DNA of 64,000 bases from contig JAZQKZ010000099.1 in assembly GCA_045542415.1 (NCBI GenBank), positions 1-64,000 on the forward strand, given 5' to 3'. Under the pieces are notes generated by a model, which searched no databases, had not been told where the DNA came from, and saw nothing but the letters and a program-made list of their open reading frames with translations. A program made the translations under genes and the position numbers. Source of the stretch: UMGS1958 sp045542415 (GTDB lineage Bacteria > Bacillota > Clostridia > UBA1381). Shown here in pieces: positions 17,801-26,380 of the stretch (its first letter is position 1; each line of letters starts with the position of its first letter).

Positions 17801-18727
17801 ATGGAATTTATATTACTTCTGATAGGATTTGTACTTTTAATAAAGGGTGCGGATGTATTTGTTGATGGAGCATGTAATATTGCAAAATTGATGAAAATAC
17901 CAACAATGATTATCGGACTTACGATAGTGGCGTTTGGAACAAGTGCACCGGAGCTTTCGGTAAGTATAAGTGCAGCATTGCAGGAGAGTAATGAAATAGC
18001 TCTGGGAAATGTAGTAGGCTCAAACATGGTTAATCTGTTGTTTATTGCAGGTATTTCGGCAGTGATAACACCGTATGCAATAAATAAGGTGATGATTAAA
18101 AGAGATTATCCTATGTCGGTTTTGGTAGCGTTTGTACTGCTTATGACAGCTATGGCGGATATGGAAATTACATATACGGACGGTTGGATATTACTTGCGT
18201 TTTTTGCAATTTTTATGTACTGTCAGATTATGGATTCAATTAAAGCAAGTACGGAAAGCAAGGAGGATGAAGAGGAAAAGCCCTCTGTTCCCAAGAGTCT
18301 TATATTAACGGTTCTCGGACTTGCGGCTGTAATATTTGGCGGAGATATGGTTGTTGACAGTGCAACAGGAATTGCAAGAATGTTAGGGCTTAGCGAAACG
18401 TTTATAGGACTTACAATTATAGCAATAGGAACTTCACTGCCGGAAATGGTAACAAGCATAATAGCGGCAAGAAAGGGTGAGAGTGATATTGCGATAGGAA
18501 ATGTGGTAGGCTCAAATATATTTAACCTTCTTCTTATTCTCGGTGTATCCTCTGTGATAACAGCAATTCCGGTGGAGCCGATAATGGTAATGGACATGAT
18601 TATTCTGATAGCAGTAAGCGTTATTTGCTATATTCCCATTGCAATTCAGAAAAAGCTTACAAGACCTGTGGGTATATTCATGATGGCAATGTATGTTGCA
18701 TATACTGCGTATTTATTTATAAGATAA
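17801..18727 (+). CDS. Cation/Ca2+ exchanger (CaCA family, YrbG-like)
   Basis: About 308 residues. An inner-membrane Na+(or H+)/Ca2+ antiporter with two alpha-repeats: AFGTSAPELSVSIS (about 46-59) plus GNVVGSNMVNLL, and AIGTSLPEMVTSI plus GNVVGSNIFNLL in the second half. An acidic cytosolic loop (ESKEDEEEKP, about 150-160) separates the halves, as in the family. The ATG at 17801 has AAAGGA upstream; earlier in-frame codons lie inside the leader hairpin. Cation specificity cannot be read from the sequence. It has its own structured leader and a terminator at 18736-18766. Confidence 0.93.
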   Translation: MEFILLLIGFVLLIKGADVFVDGACNIAKLMKIPTMIIGLTIVAFGTSAPELSVSISAALQESNEIALGNVVGSNMVNLLFIAGISAVITPYAINKVMIKRDYPMSVLVAFVLLMTAMADMEITYTDGWILLAFFAIFMYCQIMDSIKASTESKEDEEEKPSVPKSLILTVLGLAAVIFGGDMVVDSATGIARMLGLSETFIGLTIIAIGTSLPEMVTSIIAARKGESDIAIGNVVGSNIFNLLLILGVSSVITAIPVEPIMVMDMIILIAVSVICYIPIAIQKKLTRPVGIFMMAMYVAYTAYLFIR

Positions 18728-18735
18728 GAATTTAT

Positions 18736-18766
18736 CGGAGGTGCTTAAAAAGCATCTCCGTTTTTT
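18736..18766 (+). terminator. Terminator of the cation antiporter gene
   Basis: CGGAGGTGCTT and AAGCATCTCCG form an 11-bp stem (one G-U pair) followed by six Ts. Confidence 0.9.
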
Positions 18767-18773
18767 GTATAAT

Positions 18774-18801
18774 CAAAAAGGCGATTGCATTTGCAATCGC
18801 C
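18774..18801 (-). terminator. Terminator of tyrS
   Basis: GGCGATTGC and GCAATCGCC pair around a 4-base loop. On the minus strand a T5 run follows, just after the tyrS stop. Confidence 0.88.
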
Positions 18802-18809
18802 ATTGATAT

Positions 18810-20030
18810 TTATTTTACAACTCTATGGAAGGTTTTCTTACCCTTCTTGATAATCATTGAGCCGTCAACGAACATATCCTCTGTAACAACGCCGTTTACA
18901 TCGGTATATTTTGCATCGTTGATTGTAAGACCGTTCTGCTGAACGAGACGTCTTGCTTCGCCCTTTGAGCCTACAAGGCCTGTTGCAGCGAGCATATCAA
19001 GTACACCCATACCAACTGCGTCCGGAAGCTCTGTTGTAGGCATATCCTCACTTACACCGCCCTTAGCGAATACAGCCTCCGCTGTTGCCTTTGCCTTTTC
19101 AGCCTCAGCCTCGCCGTGAACCATCTTTGTAACCTCGTATGCGAGAATTTGCTTTGCCTTGTTAAGCTCCTGACCCTCCCACTTTTCCATTTCGCGGATT
19201 TCGTCCATTGAAACGAATGTGAGAAGCTTTAAGCACTTGATTACGTCGGCATCCTGTACGTTTACCCAGTACTGATAGAAATCGTACGGAGTTGTCTTTT
19301 TAGGATCAAGCCACACAGCACCGCTCTGTGTCTTACCCATCTTCTTGCCCTCGCTGTTTGTAAGGAGAGTGAAAGTCATGCCGTAAACCTGCTTCTGATC
19401 CTTCTTACGGCAAAGTTCAAGGCCTGCAAGGATGTTTGACCACTGATCATCGCCGCCAAGCTCAATCTTACAGTCATACTGACGGTTGAGCATAAGGAAG
19501 TCATAGCCCTGCATGAGCATGTAGTTGAACTCTAAGAATGATAAGCCCTTTTCGAGTCTCTGCTTAAAACACTCTGCTGTAAGCATCTTGTTTACTGAGA
19601 AACAAGCACCGATATCTCTTAAGAAATCTACATAGTTGAGATCCAATAACCAGTCAGCGTTATTTACCATAAGTGCCTTGCCGTCTGAGAAGTCAATAAC
19701 ACTTGAAAGCTGCTTTTTAAAGCATTCGCAGTTGTAATTGATAACCTCGTCAGTCATCATCTGACGCATATCGGTTCTTCCTGACGGGTCGCCGATATGA
19801 CCTGTACCGCCGCCTACAAGTGCAATCGGTCTGTGACCGTGCATCTGCATGTGACGCATAACTACCATCTGTAAGAAGTGTCCTACATGAAGTGAATCAG
19901 CTGTCGGGTCGAAGCCAATATAGAATGTGACCTTTTCTTTGCCCAAAAGCTCTCTTATTTCCTCTGCGTGTGTTGTCTGAGCTAAAAGACCTCTTTCAAC
20001 TAACACGTCATATACATTACCCTGTAACAT
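18810..20030 (-). CDS. tyrS: Tyrosyl-tRNA synthetase
   Basis: A 406-residue class I aminoacyl-tRNA synthetase. The HIGH motif is HVGH in DPTADSLHVGHFLQ (about 41-54), the KMSKS loop is KMGKT (about 230), and a C-terminal S4 RNA-binding domain occupies about 340-400. This is the short, TyrS1-type arrangement. AAAGG precedes the ATG. The 87-base gap to recR is too short for a T-box, but holds a small imperfect hairpin. It is the last gene of the dnaX-ybaB-recR-tyrS run. Confidence 0.96.
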   Translation of the reverse strand: MLQGNVYDVLVERGLLAQTTHAEEIRELLGKEKVTFYIGFDPTADSLHVGHFLQMVVMRHMQMHGHRPIALVGGGTGHIGDPSGRTDMRQMMTDEVINYNCECFKKQLSSVIDFSDGKALMVNNADWLLDLNYVDFLRDIGACFSVNKMLTAECFKQRLEKGLSFLEFNYMLMQGYDFLMLNRQYDCKIELGGDDQWSNILAGLELCRKKDQKQVYGMTFTLLTNSEGKKMGKTQSGAVWLDPKKTTPYDFYQYWVNVQDADVIKCLKLLTFVSMDEIREMEKWEGQELNKAKQILAYEVTKMVHGEAEAEKAKATAEAVFAKGGVSEDMPTTELPDAVGMGVLDMLAATGLVGSKGEARRLVQQNGLTINDAKYTDVNGVVTEDMFVDGSMIIKKGKKTFHRVVK

Positions 20031-20117
20031 AATATCATACCTTTCTACATATCCCGGATTTCCGTAATCGAAAATCGGGATAACTATTTACTGTTGTTTA
20101 TTATCTCTTATCTGAAT

Positions 20118-20714
20118 TTACATTGCATGCCGTCCCTCGATTGCCTTGATAAGTGTTACCTTATCCGCATATTCAAGGTCGCTGCCTATCGGTACACCGT
20201 GTGCTATTCTTGTGACCTTTACATCAAAGCCGGACAGAAGCTTTGAAATATATACTGCTGTTGCAGTACCGCTGACTGTCGGATTTGTTGCCATGATAAG
20301 CTCCTTTACGGAGTTATCCGCAAGACGTGCAATAAGCTCGTTGATGCGTATATCGTCGGGACCTATTCCGTCCATAGGGGAGATTGCTCCGTGCAGGACG
20401 TGGTATAAGCCGTTGAATTCGTTGGTGTTTTCGATTGCCGAAACATCCTCCGGACTCTCAACTACACATATTATACTTCTGTCACGCTTGGCAGATGCAC
20501 ATATTTTGCATGGGTCGGTGTCGGTCAGGTTCTGACATTCCTTACAGAAATGGATTTTCTCCTTGGCACCGATAATGCTTGATGCCATAGCCTGTGCCTC
20601 ATCCTTGGACATGCGCTCTAAAATATGAAAAGCAATGCGCTCGGCACTTCGCCTGCCTATTCCCGGAAGCTGCTCGAATTTTTCTATAAGAGATTCTATA
20701 GCAGGTGCGTGCAT
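20118..20714 (-). CDS. recR: Recombination mediator RecR
   Basis: A 198-residue RecFOR-pathway protein that helps load RecA on gapped DNA. It has an N-terminal helix-hairpin-helix (LPGIGRRSAERIAFH), a C4 zinc finger with CKEC and CKIC (about 57-72) and a Toprim domain beginning ICVVESPEDV (about 79-90). The start codon is one base after the ybaB stop, showing translational coupling. The dnaX-ybaB-recR order is the classic bacterial arrangement. Confidence 0.97.
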   Translation of the reverse strand: MHAPAIESLIEKFEQLPGIGRRSAERIAFHILERMSKDEAQAMASSIIGAKEKIHFCKECQNLTDTDPCKICASAKRDRSIICVVESPEDVSAIENTNEFNGLYHVLHGAISPMDGIGPDDIRINELIARLADNSVKELIMATNPTVSGTATAVYISKLLSGFDVKVTRIAHGVPIGSDLEYADKVTLIKAIEGRHAM

Positions 20715-20715
20715 T

Positions 20716-21069
20716 TTAGAATAAGCCCGGAATGTTAAGTCCGCCGGTTACTGCACCCATACCCTCAGCCATCATCTCATCAGCCTTTTCAATTGCCTCG
20801 TTAACAGCAACTGTAATCATATCTTCAAGTGTTTCTACATCCTCCGGATCAACTGCGTCCGGATTAATCTTTAATTCAACAATCTGCTTCTTGCCGCTTA
20901 CTACAACCTTGACAGCACCGCCGCCTGATGTAGCTTCAACAGTCTTGTCCTCAAGCTCGCTCTGTACTCTTTCCATTTCTTCCTGCATCTTCTGAGCCTG
21001 CTTGATTACTGAGCCCATGTTGTTTCTTGTGTTCATACCTGAACCTGAAAAGCCTTTATATCTTCCCAT
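20716..21069 (-). CDS. YbaB/EbfC family nucleoid-associated protein
   Basis: A 117-residue DNA-binding protein. The central YbaB core includes KQAQKMQEEMERVQSEL and the GGGAVKVVVSGKKQIVEL strand, and it forms a homodimer on DNA in other bacteria. The N-terminal 18 residues are Gly/Asn/Arg-rich, as in many Clostridia. AGAGG precedes the ATG. It lies between dnaX and recR. Confidence 0.95.
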   Translation of the reverse strand: MGRYKGFSGSGMNTRNNMGSVIKQAQKMQEEMERVQSELEDKTVEATSGGGAVKVVVSGKKQIVELKINPDAVDPEDVETLEDMITVAVNEAIEKADEMMAEGMGAVTGGLNIPGLF

Positions 21070-21117
21070 TGTTAATTACCTCTTTCTTTATATAAAATTT
21101 AATAGTTTACGTTGTTA

Positions 21118-23001
21118 TTATTCGTCCTCATTTTTCATTGATGCCAATTCATTGTCGTCAAGAAATTCCTCCGGCTCATCATCTGATGAGAGCGTTGCCT
21201 GATTAAAGGTGTCATCATCGGGGGAGTAGTCGATAAATTCGGTGCCGTCAGTGACTTCGATAAGCTCCTTGAAGTTTAAGTTGAGCTCGTCGAGAGGATC
21301 AGAGCTTCCAGGATCGGGAATCGGAATGTCCTCAAAAAAAGCCTCGTCACTGTCGTCCTCCTCATCATCATTAATTGTGCTTGCCGAAACAGGGGATGCT
21401 GACGGCTTTAGCGTCCATATATCAATGAGATTGTCACCAAGCTCATCCTCATATACGAATTTTATAGCACAGTCGCTTCCTGAAATCTGAGTGAAAATTT
21501 TATCCAGCCTGTCCTTGTTGTTGGAGAGGATGTCGAGAGTGGTACTCTCATCTCTGTTGAACAGAAGTATAATTCCGTCACGGTCAACGGTTATCGGACG
21601 GTTCTGGATAATTGCAAAGTAGCCGGCCTTTTTTATTATGGCAGAGCATATGCTGTCCCAGCGCTTTGCAAGTGCGACAATCGGATTGTCGCCGTTAAGC
21701 TCGTTTGCCGGAATAGGATTGTATATACGCTTTGCAACCTTTTTTTGCGGTGGGGGAGTCTCCTCCTTAACAGCCGGTGCAGCTGCCACAAGCCCGTTTT
21801 TGATTTTTTCCTCTATGCCTGCAACTCTTGAATAAAGCTCCTCGTCGCGTGTGGCATGCACACGGTTTTCTATGTCGGCGAGTCTGTCAAGCAGAGCCTC
21901 GGGCGAGGTGTCAACCTCCGGACGTGCAAGCTTTATTAAGGCAAGCTCGTATATAATTCTCGGCGACTTTACCCACTTTGCATCAGCCTTTGCAGAAGAA
22001 AGGATTGAAGTTGCGCGGGTGATTTTTTCAAAGGTAAGCCTTGAGCTTTGTGCCTTTAATTTGACGATATCCTCGCTGCTGTAATCAAGGAGCGATGTAG
22101 CACCGTTGCTTACGGAATACATCATAAGGTCTCTGAAATACTGCATGAGAGAGTCAATAAAGGAGTTTAAATCCTTGCCCTCGTTTATAAGTGAGTCGAT
22201 TACCGAAACGATTCCCTCCGGATCGTTGTGGGTAATTGCGTCTGTCATATTGAATACGGAATCGCGTGTGGATATGCCCAGAACCTCAATAATATCGTCT
22301 GAGGTGATTGTGTCGCCGCATGCGGAAGCTACTCTTTCAAGTACACTCAGTGAATCTCGCATTGAGCCGTCACCGAGACTTGCAATGAGGCGATAAGCAT
22401 CTTCGGTTATATTGAAGCCGTCACCGTAGGCGACCTCCTTGAGTCTCACCGTGATATCATTTATACTGATACGCTTGAAGTCAAAGCGTTGACAGCGTGA
22501 AAGTATGGTCTGGGGGACCTTTTGCGGATCGGTGGTAGCAAGGATGAATATAACATGCTCCGGCGGTTCCTCCAGTGTTTTTAAAAGTGCGTTAAATGCT
22601 TCGGTAGTAAGCATATGCACCTCGTCTATTATATAGACGGAGTACTTTGCTTCTGCTGCAACGTATGAGACATCGTTTATAATTTCACGGATATCGTCAA
22701 TACGTCTGTTTGAAGCGGCATCAAGCTCCGTAACATCAAGAATGGAACCGTCTGCAATACCCTTGCAGATTTCACATTCGTTACAGGGTGAGCCGTTTTT
22801 CGGGGAACGGCAGTTAACCGCACGGGAGAACACCTTTGCACAGGTAGTCTTGCCCGTACCGCGTGTGCCGCAGAACAGATATGCATGACCTACACGGTTT
22901 GTCAATATCTGGTTTTTCAGCGTTTTCGTAATATGCTCCTGACCGACGATATCCTCGAATACGTCAGGGCGCCATTTACGGTAAAGTGCAAGATGTGCCA
23001 T
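21118..23001 (-). CDS. dnaX: DNA polymerase III subunit gamma/tau
   Basis: A 627-residue clamp-loader subunit. It has Walker A GTRGTGKTT (about 45-53), a four-Cys zinc site (CRSPKNGSPCNECEIC, about 63-78), Walker B/DEAD-type DEVHML (about 125-130) and SRC sensor LSRCQRFDFKRI. The C-terminal part (about 380-627) is variable and strongly acidic, as in tau tails. GAAAGGA lies before the ATG. It begins 23 bases after the SRP RNA terminator, on the same strand. Confidence 0.96.
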   Translation of the reverse strand: MAHLALYRKWRPDVFEDIVGQEHITKTLKNQILTNRVGHAYLFCGTRGTGKTTCAKVFSRAVNCRSPKNGSPCNECEICKGIADGSILDVTELDAASNRRIDDIREIINDVSYVAAEAKYSVYIIDEVHMLTTEAFNALLKTLEEPPEHVIFILATTDPQKVPQTILSRCQRFDFKRISINDITVRLKEVAYGDGFNITEDAYRLIASLGDGSMRDSLSVLERVASACGDTITSDDIIEVLGISTRDSVFNMTDAITHNDPEGIVSVIDSLINEGKDLNSFIDSLMQYFRDLMMYSVSNGATSLLDYSSEDIVKLKAQSSRLTFEKITRATSILSSAKADAKWVKSPRIIYELALIKLARPEVDTSPEALLDRLADIENRVHATRDEELYSRVAGIEEKIKNGLVAAAPAVKEETPPPQKKVAKRIYNPIPANELNGDNPIVALAKRWDSICSAIIKKAGYFAIIQNRPITVDRDGIILLFNRDESTTLDILSNNKDRLDKIFTQISGSDCAIKFVYEDELGDNLIDIWTLKPSASPVSASTINDDEEDDSDEAFFEDIPIPDPGSSDPLDELNLNFKELIEVTDGTEFIDYSPDDDTFNQATLSSDDEPEEFLDDNELASMKNEDE

Positions 23002-23023
23002 AGCGTTCCTTTCAACCTATATT

Positions 23024-23050
23024 AAAAAACGCCTTTTTGGTAGAAAGGCG
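23024..23050 (-). terminator. Terminator of the SRP RNA
   Basis: On the minus strand CGCCTTT and AAAGGCG pair across a 7-base loop, followed by six Ts. It sits between the SRP RNA and dnaX. Confidence 0.88.
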
Positions 23051-23065
23051 AATATATACATTTTT

Positions 23066-23196
23066 TAAAGGCTCCGACCGAGTTGACCGTAACACATCAA
23101 AGTTACTGCTTATTGCTGCTTGGTTCCCCATCTGACAAGGTTCACAGGCTTCAATCGCACGGGCTCGGTCTTCATCGCCCTGAAAATCAAACTACC
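23066..23196 (-). ncRNA. ffs: Signal recognition particle RNA, small bacterial type
   Basis: On the minus strand the apical domain reads GTCAG, A, TGG, GGAA, CCA, AGCAGC. Compared with the common GTCAGG-TCC-GGAA-GGA-AGCAGC this keeps the GGAA tetraloop and the symmetric loop, with compensatory changes in the stem. GACCGAG (23170-23164) pairs with CTCGGTC (23082-23076) to close the rod. A TTGCAC-N17-TATAAT promoter lies upstream and a terminator downstream. The dnaX neighbourhood is the usual Firmicutes site. The exact ends are estimated. Confidence 0.9.
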
Positions 23197-23201
23197 CATA
23201 T

Positions 23202-23230
23202 ATTATAACCTATTTTATAGAAAAGTGCAA
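23202..23230 (-). promoter_or_regulatory. Promoter of the SRP RNA gene
   Basis: On the minus strand TTGCAC (23230-23225) and TATAAT (23207-23202) are spaced by 17 bases. The predicted start falls in the GGG at 23197-23195. Confidence 0.85.
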
Positions 23231-23394
23231 GAGGAAATTGAAAAAAAATTAAAAAATTTTCAAATTATATGCGATAAATTGAGATATTACACCGGAATTT
23301 GTGAATATAGCAGTAAAAAACAGATATTATCAGTTATAAAAACGGATATCGGGCATATATATAATAAGTACTATAAAATTTCAGGAGGTATAAC

Positions 23395-23694
23395 ATGGAG
23401 AGTGTCATTTTCTACGGACGAAAACAGGAGCAGGAGCTTGTACTTGATTACTATATGATAGAAGAGGAAATAGGTGGGAATTACATAGACATGTCGAGCT
23501 ACGGAGTTAGGATTGTAGGAACGAGGATATATCCGGGAGGCGGAAAAACGGTTGAAATGAAGCAGCTGAATAATATTTTCTACAAATATGTTGATGCTGA
23601 TGTTTTTTTGAGGGGTATAATGAAGAAGAATGTAGTGCCAAAGATGCTTGACGAGGCTGTGGAGAGTTATATTGAAGAGAGTGTGCGGGTGTAG
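23395..23694 (+). CDS. Small uncharacterised protein, DUF6514-like
   Basis: A 99-residue soluble protein with no membrane segment or signal peptide. AGGAGG sits 8 bases before the ATG, and the reading frame is clean. The pattern (a strand-rich N-terminus, SYGVRIVGTRI, a middle NIFYKYVDADVFLRGI and a C-terminal VPKMLDEAVESYI helix) resembles the short clostridial family DUF6514, but I am not certain. It sits next to and convergent with spo0A, sharing the hairpin at 23727-23749. No function can be given. Confidence 0.7.
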   Translation: MESVIFYGRKQEQELVLDYYMIEEEIGGNYIDMSSYGVRIVGTRIYPGGGKTVEMKQLNNIFYKYVDADVFLRGIMKKNVVPKMLDEAVESYIEESVRV

Positions 23695-23726
23695 AGGTGC
23701 AAACCATAATTCACATAAAAATACAA

Positions 23727-23749
23727 GGGGATGTTCAACGAACATCCCC
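23727..23749. terminator. Hairpin between the small gene and spo0A
   Basis: GGGGATGTTC and GAACATCCCC pair perfectly over a 3-base loop in the 66-base gap between convergent genes. Flanking T-runs are weak on both sides. It probably ends transcription from both directions. AAACCATAATT, an end motif of the dispersed repeat, lies just upstream at 23701. Confidence 0.65.
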
Positions 23750-23760
23750 ATTATTTACAT

Positions 23761-24528
23761 TTACTTCTTAAACTGTAACCGTATCCTGTCGGCAACCATT
23801 GCTATAAATTCTGAATTGGTTGGTTTTCCTTTGCCCTCGTGTATTGTATATCCAAACACCTCGTTAATAACCTCCTGACGGCCCCGACCCCATGCAACCT
23901 CGATGGAATGACGTATCGCACGCTCCACACGGCTTGAAGTGGTAGAGTACTTTTTCGCAATATCCGGGTATAGCTGCTTTGTGATAAAATTAAGTAAATC
24001 GGGATCCTCAACCACCATCATAATTGCACTTCTCATGTAATGATATCCTTTTATATGTGCAGGTACACCAAGCTCATGAATGAAGTTGGTTACAACTGTT
24101 TCAAGATCGCTGTCGCCTATTGTAGGAGCGGGCTGCGGAATGGTGTGTGTGATTACAGGAGTGGATAAGGAATTGATAAATTCTACAATTCTTTCGGGAG
24201 ACTGTGGCTTCAGAAAATAATATGCAGCACCGTACTGTGTGGCAAGCTCAACTGATTTGGGGAGTGCCGAAACCGAATAAATAATAACTGTAGGCTTGTT
24301 GTGGGAAGTGTGAAGCTTATGAAGTACGCCCAGACCGTCAAGTCTCGGCATAACCATTTCAAGAATAAGAACATCCGGATTAAGCTCATTGATAAGCTCC
24401 AGTGCTTCAATACCGTCTGAAGCTATTGCCGGAGCCTTCATTCCCGGCTGTGAATTTATATGCTGTGCAAGCTCTCTTGCACATGCTGCGTTGTCGTCTG
24501 CGATAAGAATTGTCTTAGTATTGTTCAT
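23761..24528 (-). CDS. spo0A: Sporulation response regulator Spo0A with Glu at the phosphoacceptor site
   Basis: A 255-residue master regulator of sporulation. It has a receiver domain (1-120), a short linker and an intact Spo0A output domain (about 145-255, with GVPAHIKGYHYMRSAI, SSRVERAIRHSIEVAWGRG and KGKPTNSEFIAMVADRIRL). In the receiver the acidic pair D11/D12 and the Lys in FLKP are kept. The phosphorylated Asp (D56 of B. subtilis, in VLDIIMP) is replaced by Glu57 (ILEMVMP, codon GAA at 24360-24358). That could mimic phosphorylation or block it. The ATG at 24528 follows GAGGGG; a start at 24543 would overlap that site. No spoIVB lies beside it, unlike in Bacillus. Confidence 0.94.
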   Translation of the reverse strand: MNNTKTILIADDNAACARELAQHINSQPGMKAPAIASDGIEALELINELNPDVLILEMVMPRLDGLGVLHKLHTSHNKPTVIIYSVSALPKSVELATQYGAAYYFLKPQSPERIVEFINSLSTPVITHTIPQPAPTIGDSDLETVVTNFIHELGVPAHIKGYHYMRSAIMMVVEDPDLLNFITKQLYPDIAKKYSTTSSRVERAIRHSIEVAWGRGRQEVINEVFGYTIHEGKGKPTNSEFIAMVADRIRLQFKK

Positions 24529-24695
24529 TAAAAAACCCCTCATTTCTTTTTGTAGTTATGTATTATCAGCTCTACAATAAAAGTATATGACCGCTATTTC
24601 CAAAATATTCCCATATTTTGCAAATAACAGACAAGGGGTGCGGAAAAATAATGTAAAATAAACTTTTTTTAAGAAAAAAGAATAAAAAGTAAGGC

Positions 24696-24920
24696 TTATA
24701 AAAGCAAATCGTCAAATGAAATCTTCAGGATTTCGACAATTGCTTTAAGCTCATACAGATATATGTGCCGCTGTCCGGCCTCGATTTTGGCAATAGTGCC
24801 CCGTGTAAGGTCATAGCCGTTAACCTGAAGCTTTGCAGCAAACTGATCCTGTGTCAGCTTTCGCTCTTTGCGATATTCACGGATTTTTCGTCCGACCTGA
24901 CTGTCATAAGAGTAATCCAT
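24696..24920 (-). CDS. XRE-family helix-turn-helix regulator
   Basis: A 74-residue protein that is little more than one HTH_3 domain: VGRKIREYRKERKLTQDQFA is helices 1-2 and the recognition part follows in RGTIAKIEAGQRHI. It should bind operator DNA as a dimer. GAGGTG precedes the ATG. It is a single gene between spo0A and the hydrogenase/phosphatase operon. Two similar 10-base words, TACTAAATAC (24943) and TACCAAATAC (24969), lie upstream and could be its own operator. Targets are unknown. Confidence 0.88.
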   Translation of the reverse strand: MDYSYDSQVGRKIREYRKERKLTQDQFAAKLQVNGYDLTRGTIAKIEAGQRHIYLYELKAIVEILKISFDDLLL

Positions 24921-25152
24921 TTGCTCACCTCTTTAAATTTTGTACTAAATACGAACAATTAAAGTATATACCAAATACTGAATTTTTTGTTCTGAAACCG
25001 GAACAAAACAATTACGTTTATATCATAGGTTTGTTACAAAAGTTTCTTATATTAGCGGCAGTTTACATACATATGAAAAAAACGACAGAAAAATATGACA
25101 AGGCTTGTAAAAATGTCGGTTTATGTCGAAAAAAATACTGTAGGAAAAAATT
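24921..25152. other. Gap upstream of the XRE gene
   Basis: An AT-rich gap. It holds the two similar words TACTAAATAC (24943-24952) and TACCAAATAC (24969-24978), 26 bases apart, upstream of the XRE gene on its own strand. I see nothing else that can be supported. Confidence 0.4.
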
Positions 25153-25181
25153 AAAAATCACACTGCATAGGTGTGATTTTT
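25153..25181 (-). terminator. Terminator of the hydrogenase/phosphatase operon
   Basis: AAAAATCACAC and GTGTGATTTTT pair over a 7-base loop, 27 bases after the phosphatase stop. The A/T flanks make it work on both strands. Confidence 0.78.
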
Positions 25182-25207
25182 AACAAAAAATATTATTAGT
25201 CGGTAAT

Positions 25208-26380
25208 TCAAAAATAACTAACCTTAATTCGCTTACCCATTGCCTTAAGGCACTTGGATAACTCCTTTACAAGATTCATTTTAATGCTGAAATTTATCGG
25301 CAATTCCGGGTTCTGATGTGCCGGATTGATTGCTCTGCCTACAAAGAAGTTAATGTCGGTAGCTTCTTCGAAAAGTAATTGACATATCAATGCTGCACCA
25401 TCCTGACGGAAATTCCAGTTTTCGTACAGCTCGTTGTCGGCAAGGTAGTCCTTTGCATACTCAAGAACCTTGTTCACCGTTATAACACCCTCTGTTACAA
25501 GGTCAACGCCCTCAATCGTGGCAATGGGAGGAATGTCTGAATGCTCAAAATTCAGAGTTGCCTGTAACGGCTTCTTTAAATATTTTGCGGCAATGGACGA
25601 GGTTGTGCCTCCGCAGATGATGTGTTTACCCTCCTTGGAAAAGAACAGTGACATCATTGTGTCGCAGTCATCACGGTTTGCGGGCGGACCGAATAAAATA
25701 TTCATCGGCTCACGTTTTCTGATTTTGACAACACACGCAGTTGTATCATCGCCCGGCTGATGAGCGTAAAGCTTATCGCATTCATCAACAAGCAGCGTGG
25801 ATAAATTTTTTGCGGTAAGACCGGTCATGGACATTACCTCCATGAAGTCAATAATATCCTCACGCTTCCAGCCAAAATTATAGGACATACCGATTCCGGC
25901 ATGGGGACAGCCATCACTCATTGCAATAAATATATCATTTTCTCTGAGATGGATTGTTGTTTTGAAAATCTTTTTACCGTCGATATTCATTTCTGTTTTC
26001 GGATAATCGTAATTTTCTCCGTTGCGGAGAATTATTACCTGCGGATTATCGTATTGAATAATTTCGGCTGTTTCGTTATCGATTAAATGTATAATCGTAA
26101 AGGTGGAATACGCAACTCCACGCACCGAACAGACGGGGAGAGTGGCTGCAATTGTCGCAACACATTCCTCAATCGGCAGTCCTGCCGCCATCATTGTGGA
26201 AATAATTTTTGAAGTAAGGGTCGAAAGAATGCTTGCCTTAACTCCGCTTCCAAGTCCGTCCGCCAAAACTATAACGGTGGAATTTTCGCTCTGCTCGACA
26301 ATATCAACATGGTCGCCGCAAAGCTGTTCACCGAAATGGTTTATGCTTTTATAGCCGATATCTGCACATAAATCATTCAT
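25208..26380 (-). CDS. SpoIIE-type PP2C protein phosphatase
   Basis: 390 residues. The PP2C/SpoIIE phosphatase core occupies about 1-225, with the metal-binding Asp residues in VIVLADGLGSG (about 36-46), IAMSDGCPHAG and PGDDTTACVV. The remaining roughly 160 residues (ILFGPPANRDDCDTMM onward) form a second domain I do not recognise; relatives in Clostridia share it. There is no membrane domain, so this is not SpoIIE itself. Its start overlaps the end of the hydrogenase gene by 8 bases, indicating coupled translation. Inference: it relays the state of the hydrogenase-like sensor to a phosphoprotein partner. Confidence 0.87.
   Translation of the reverse strand: MNDLCADIGYKSINHFGEQLCGDHVDIVEQSENSTVIVLADGLGSGVKASILSTLTSKIISTMMAAGLPIEECVATIAATLPVCSVRGVAYSTFTIIHLIDNETAEIIQYDNPQVIILRNGENYDYPKTEMNIDGKKIFKTTIHLRENDIFIAMSDGCPHAGIGMSYNFGWKREDIIDFMEVMSMTGLTAKNLSTLLVDECDKLYAHQPGDDTTACVVKIRKREPMNILFGPPANRDDCDTMMSLFFSKEGKHIICGGTTSSIAAKYLKKPLQATLNFEHSDIPPIATIEGVDLVTEGVITVNKVLEYAKDYLADNELYENWNFRQDGAALICQLLFEEATDINFFVGRAINPAHQNPELPINFSIKMNLVKELSKCLKAMGKRIKVSYF

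Noticed and set aside
20031..20117. T-box leader for tyrS
   Set aside because: The gap of 87 bases is too short and lacks the T-box sequence and an antiterminator; tyrS lies in an operon with recR.
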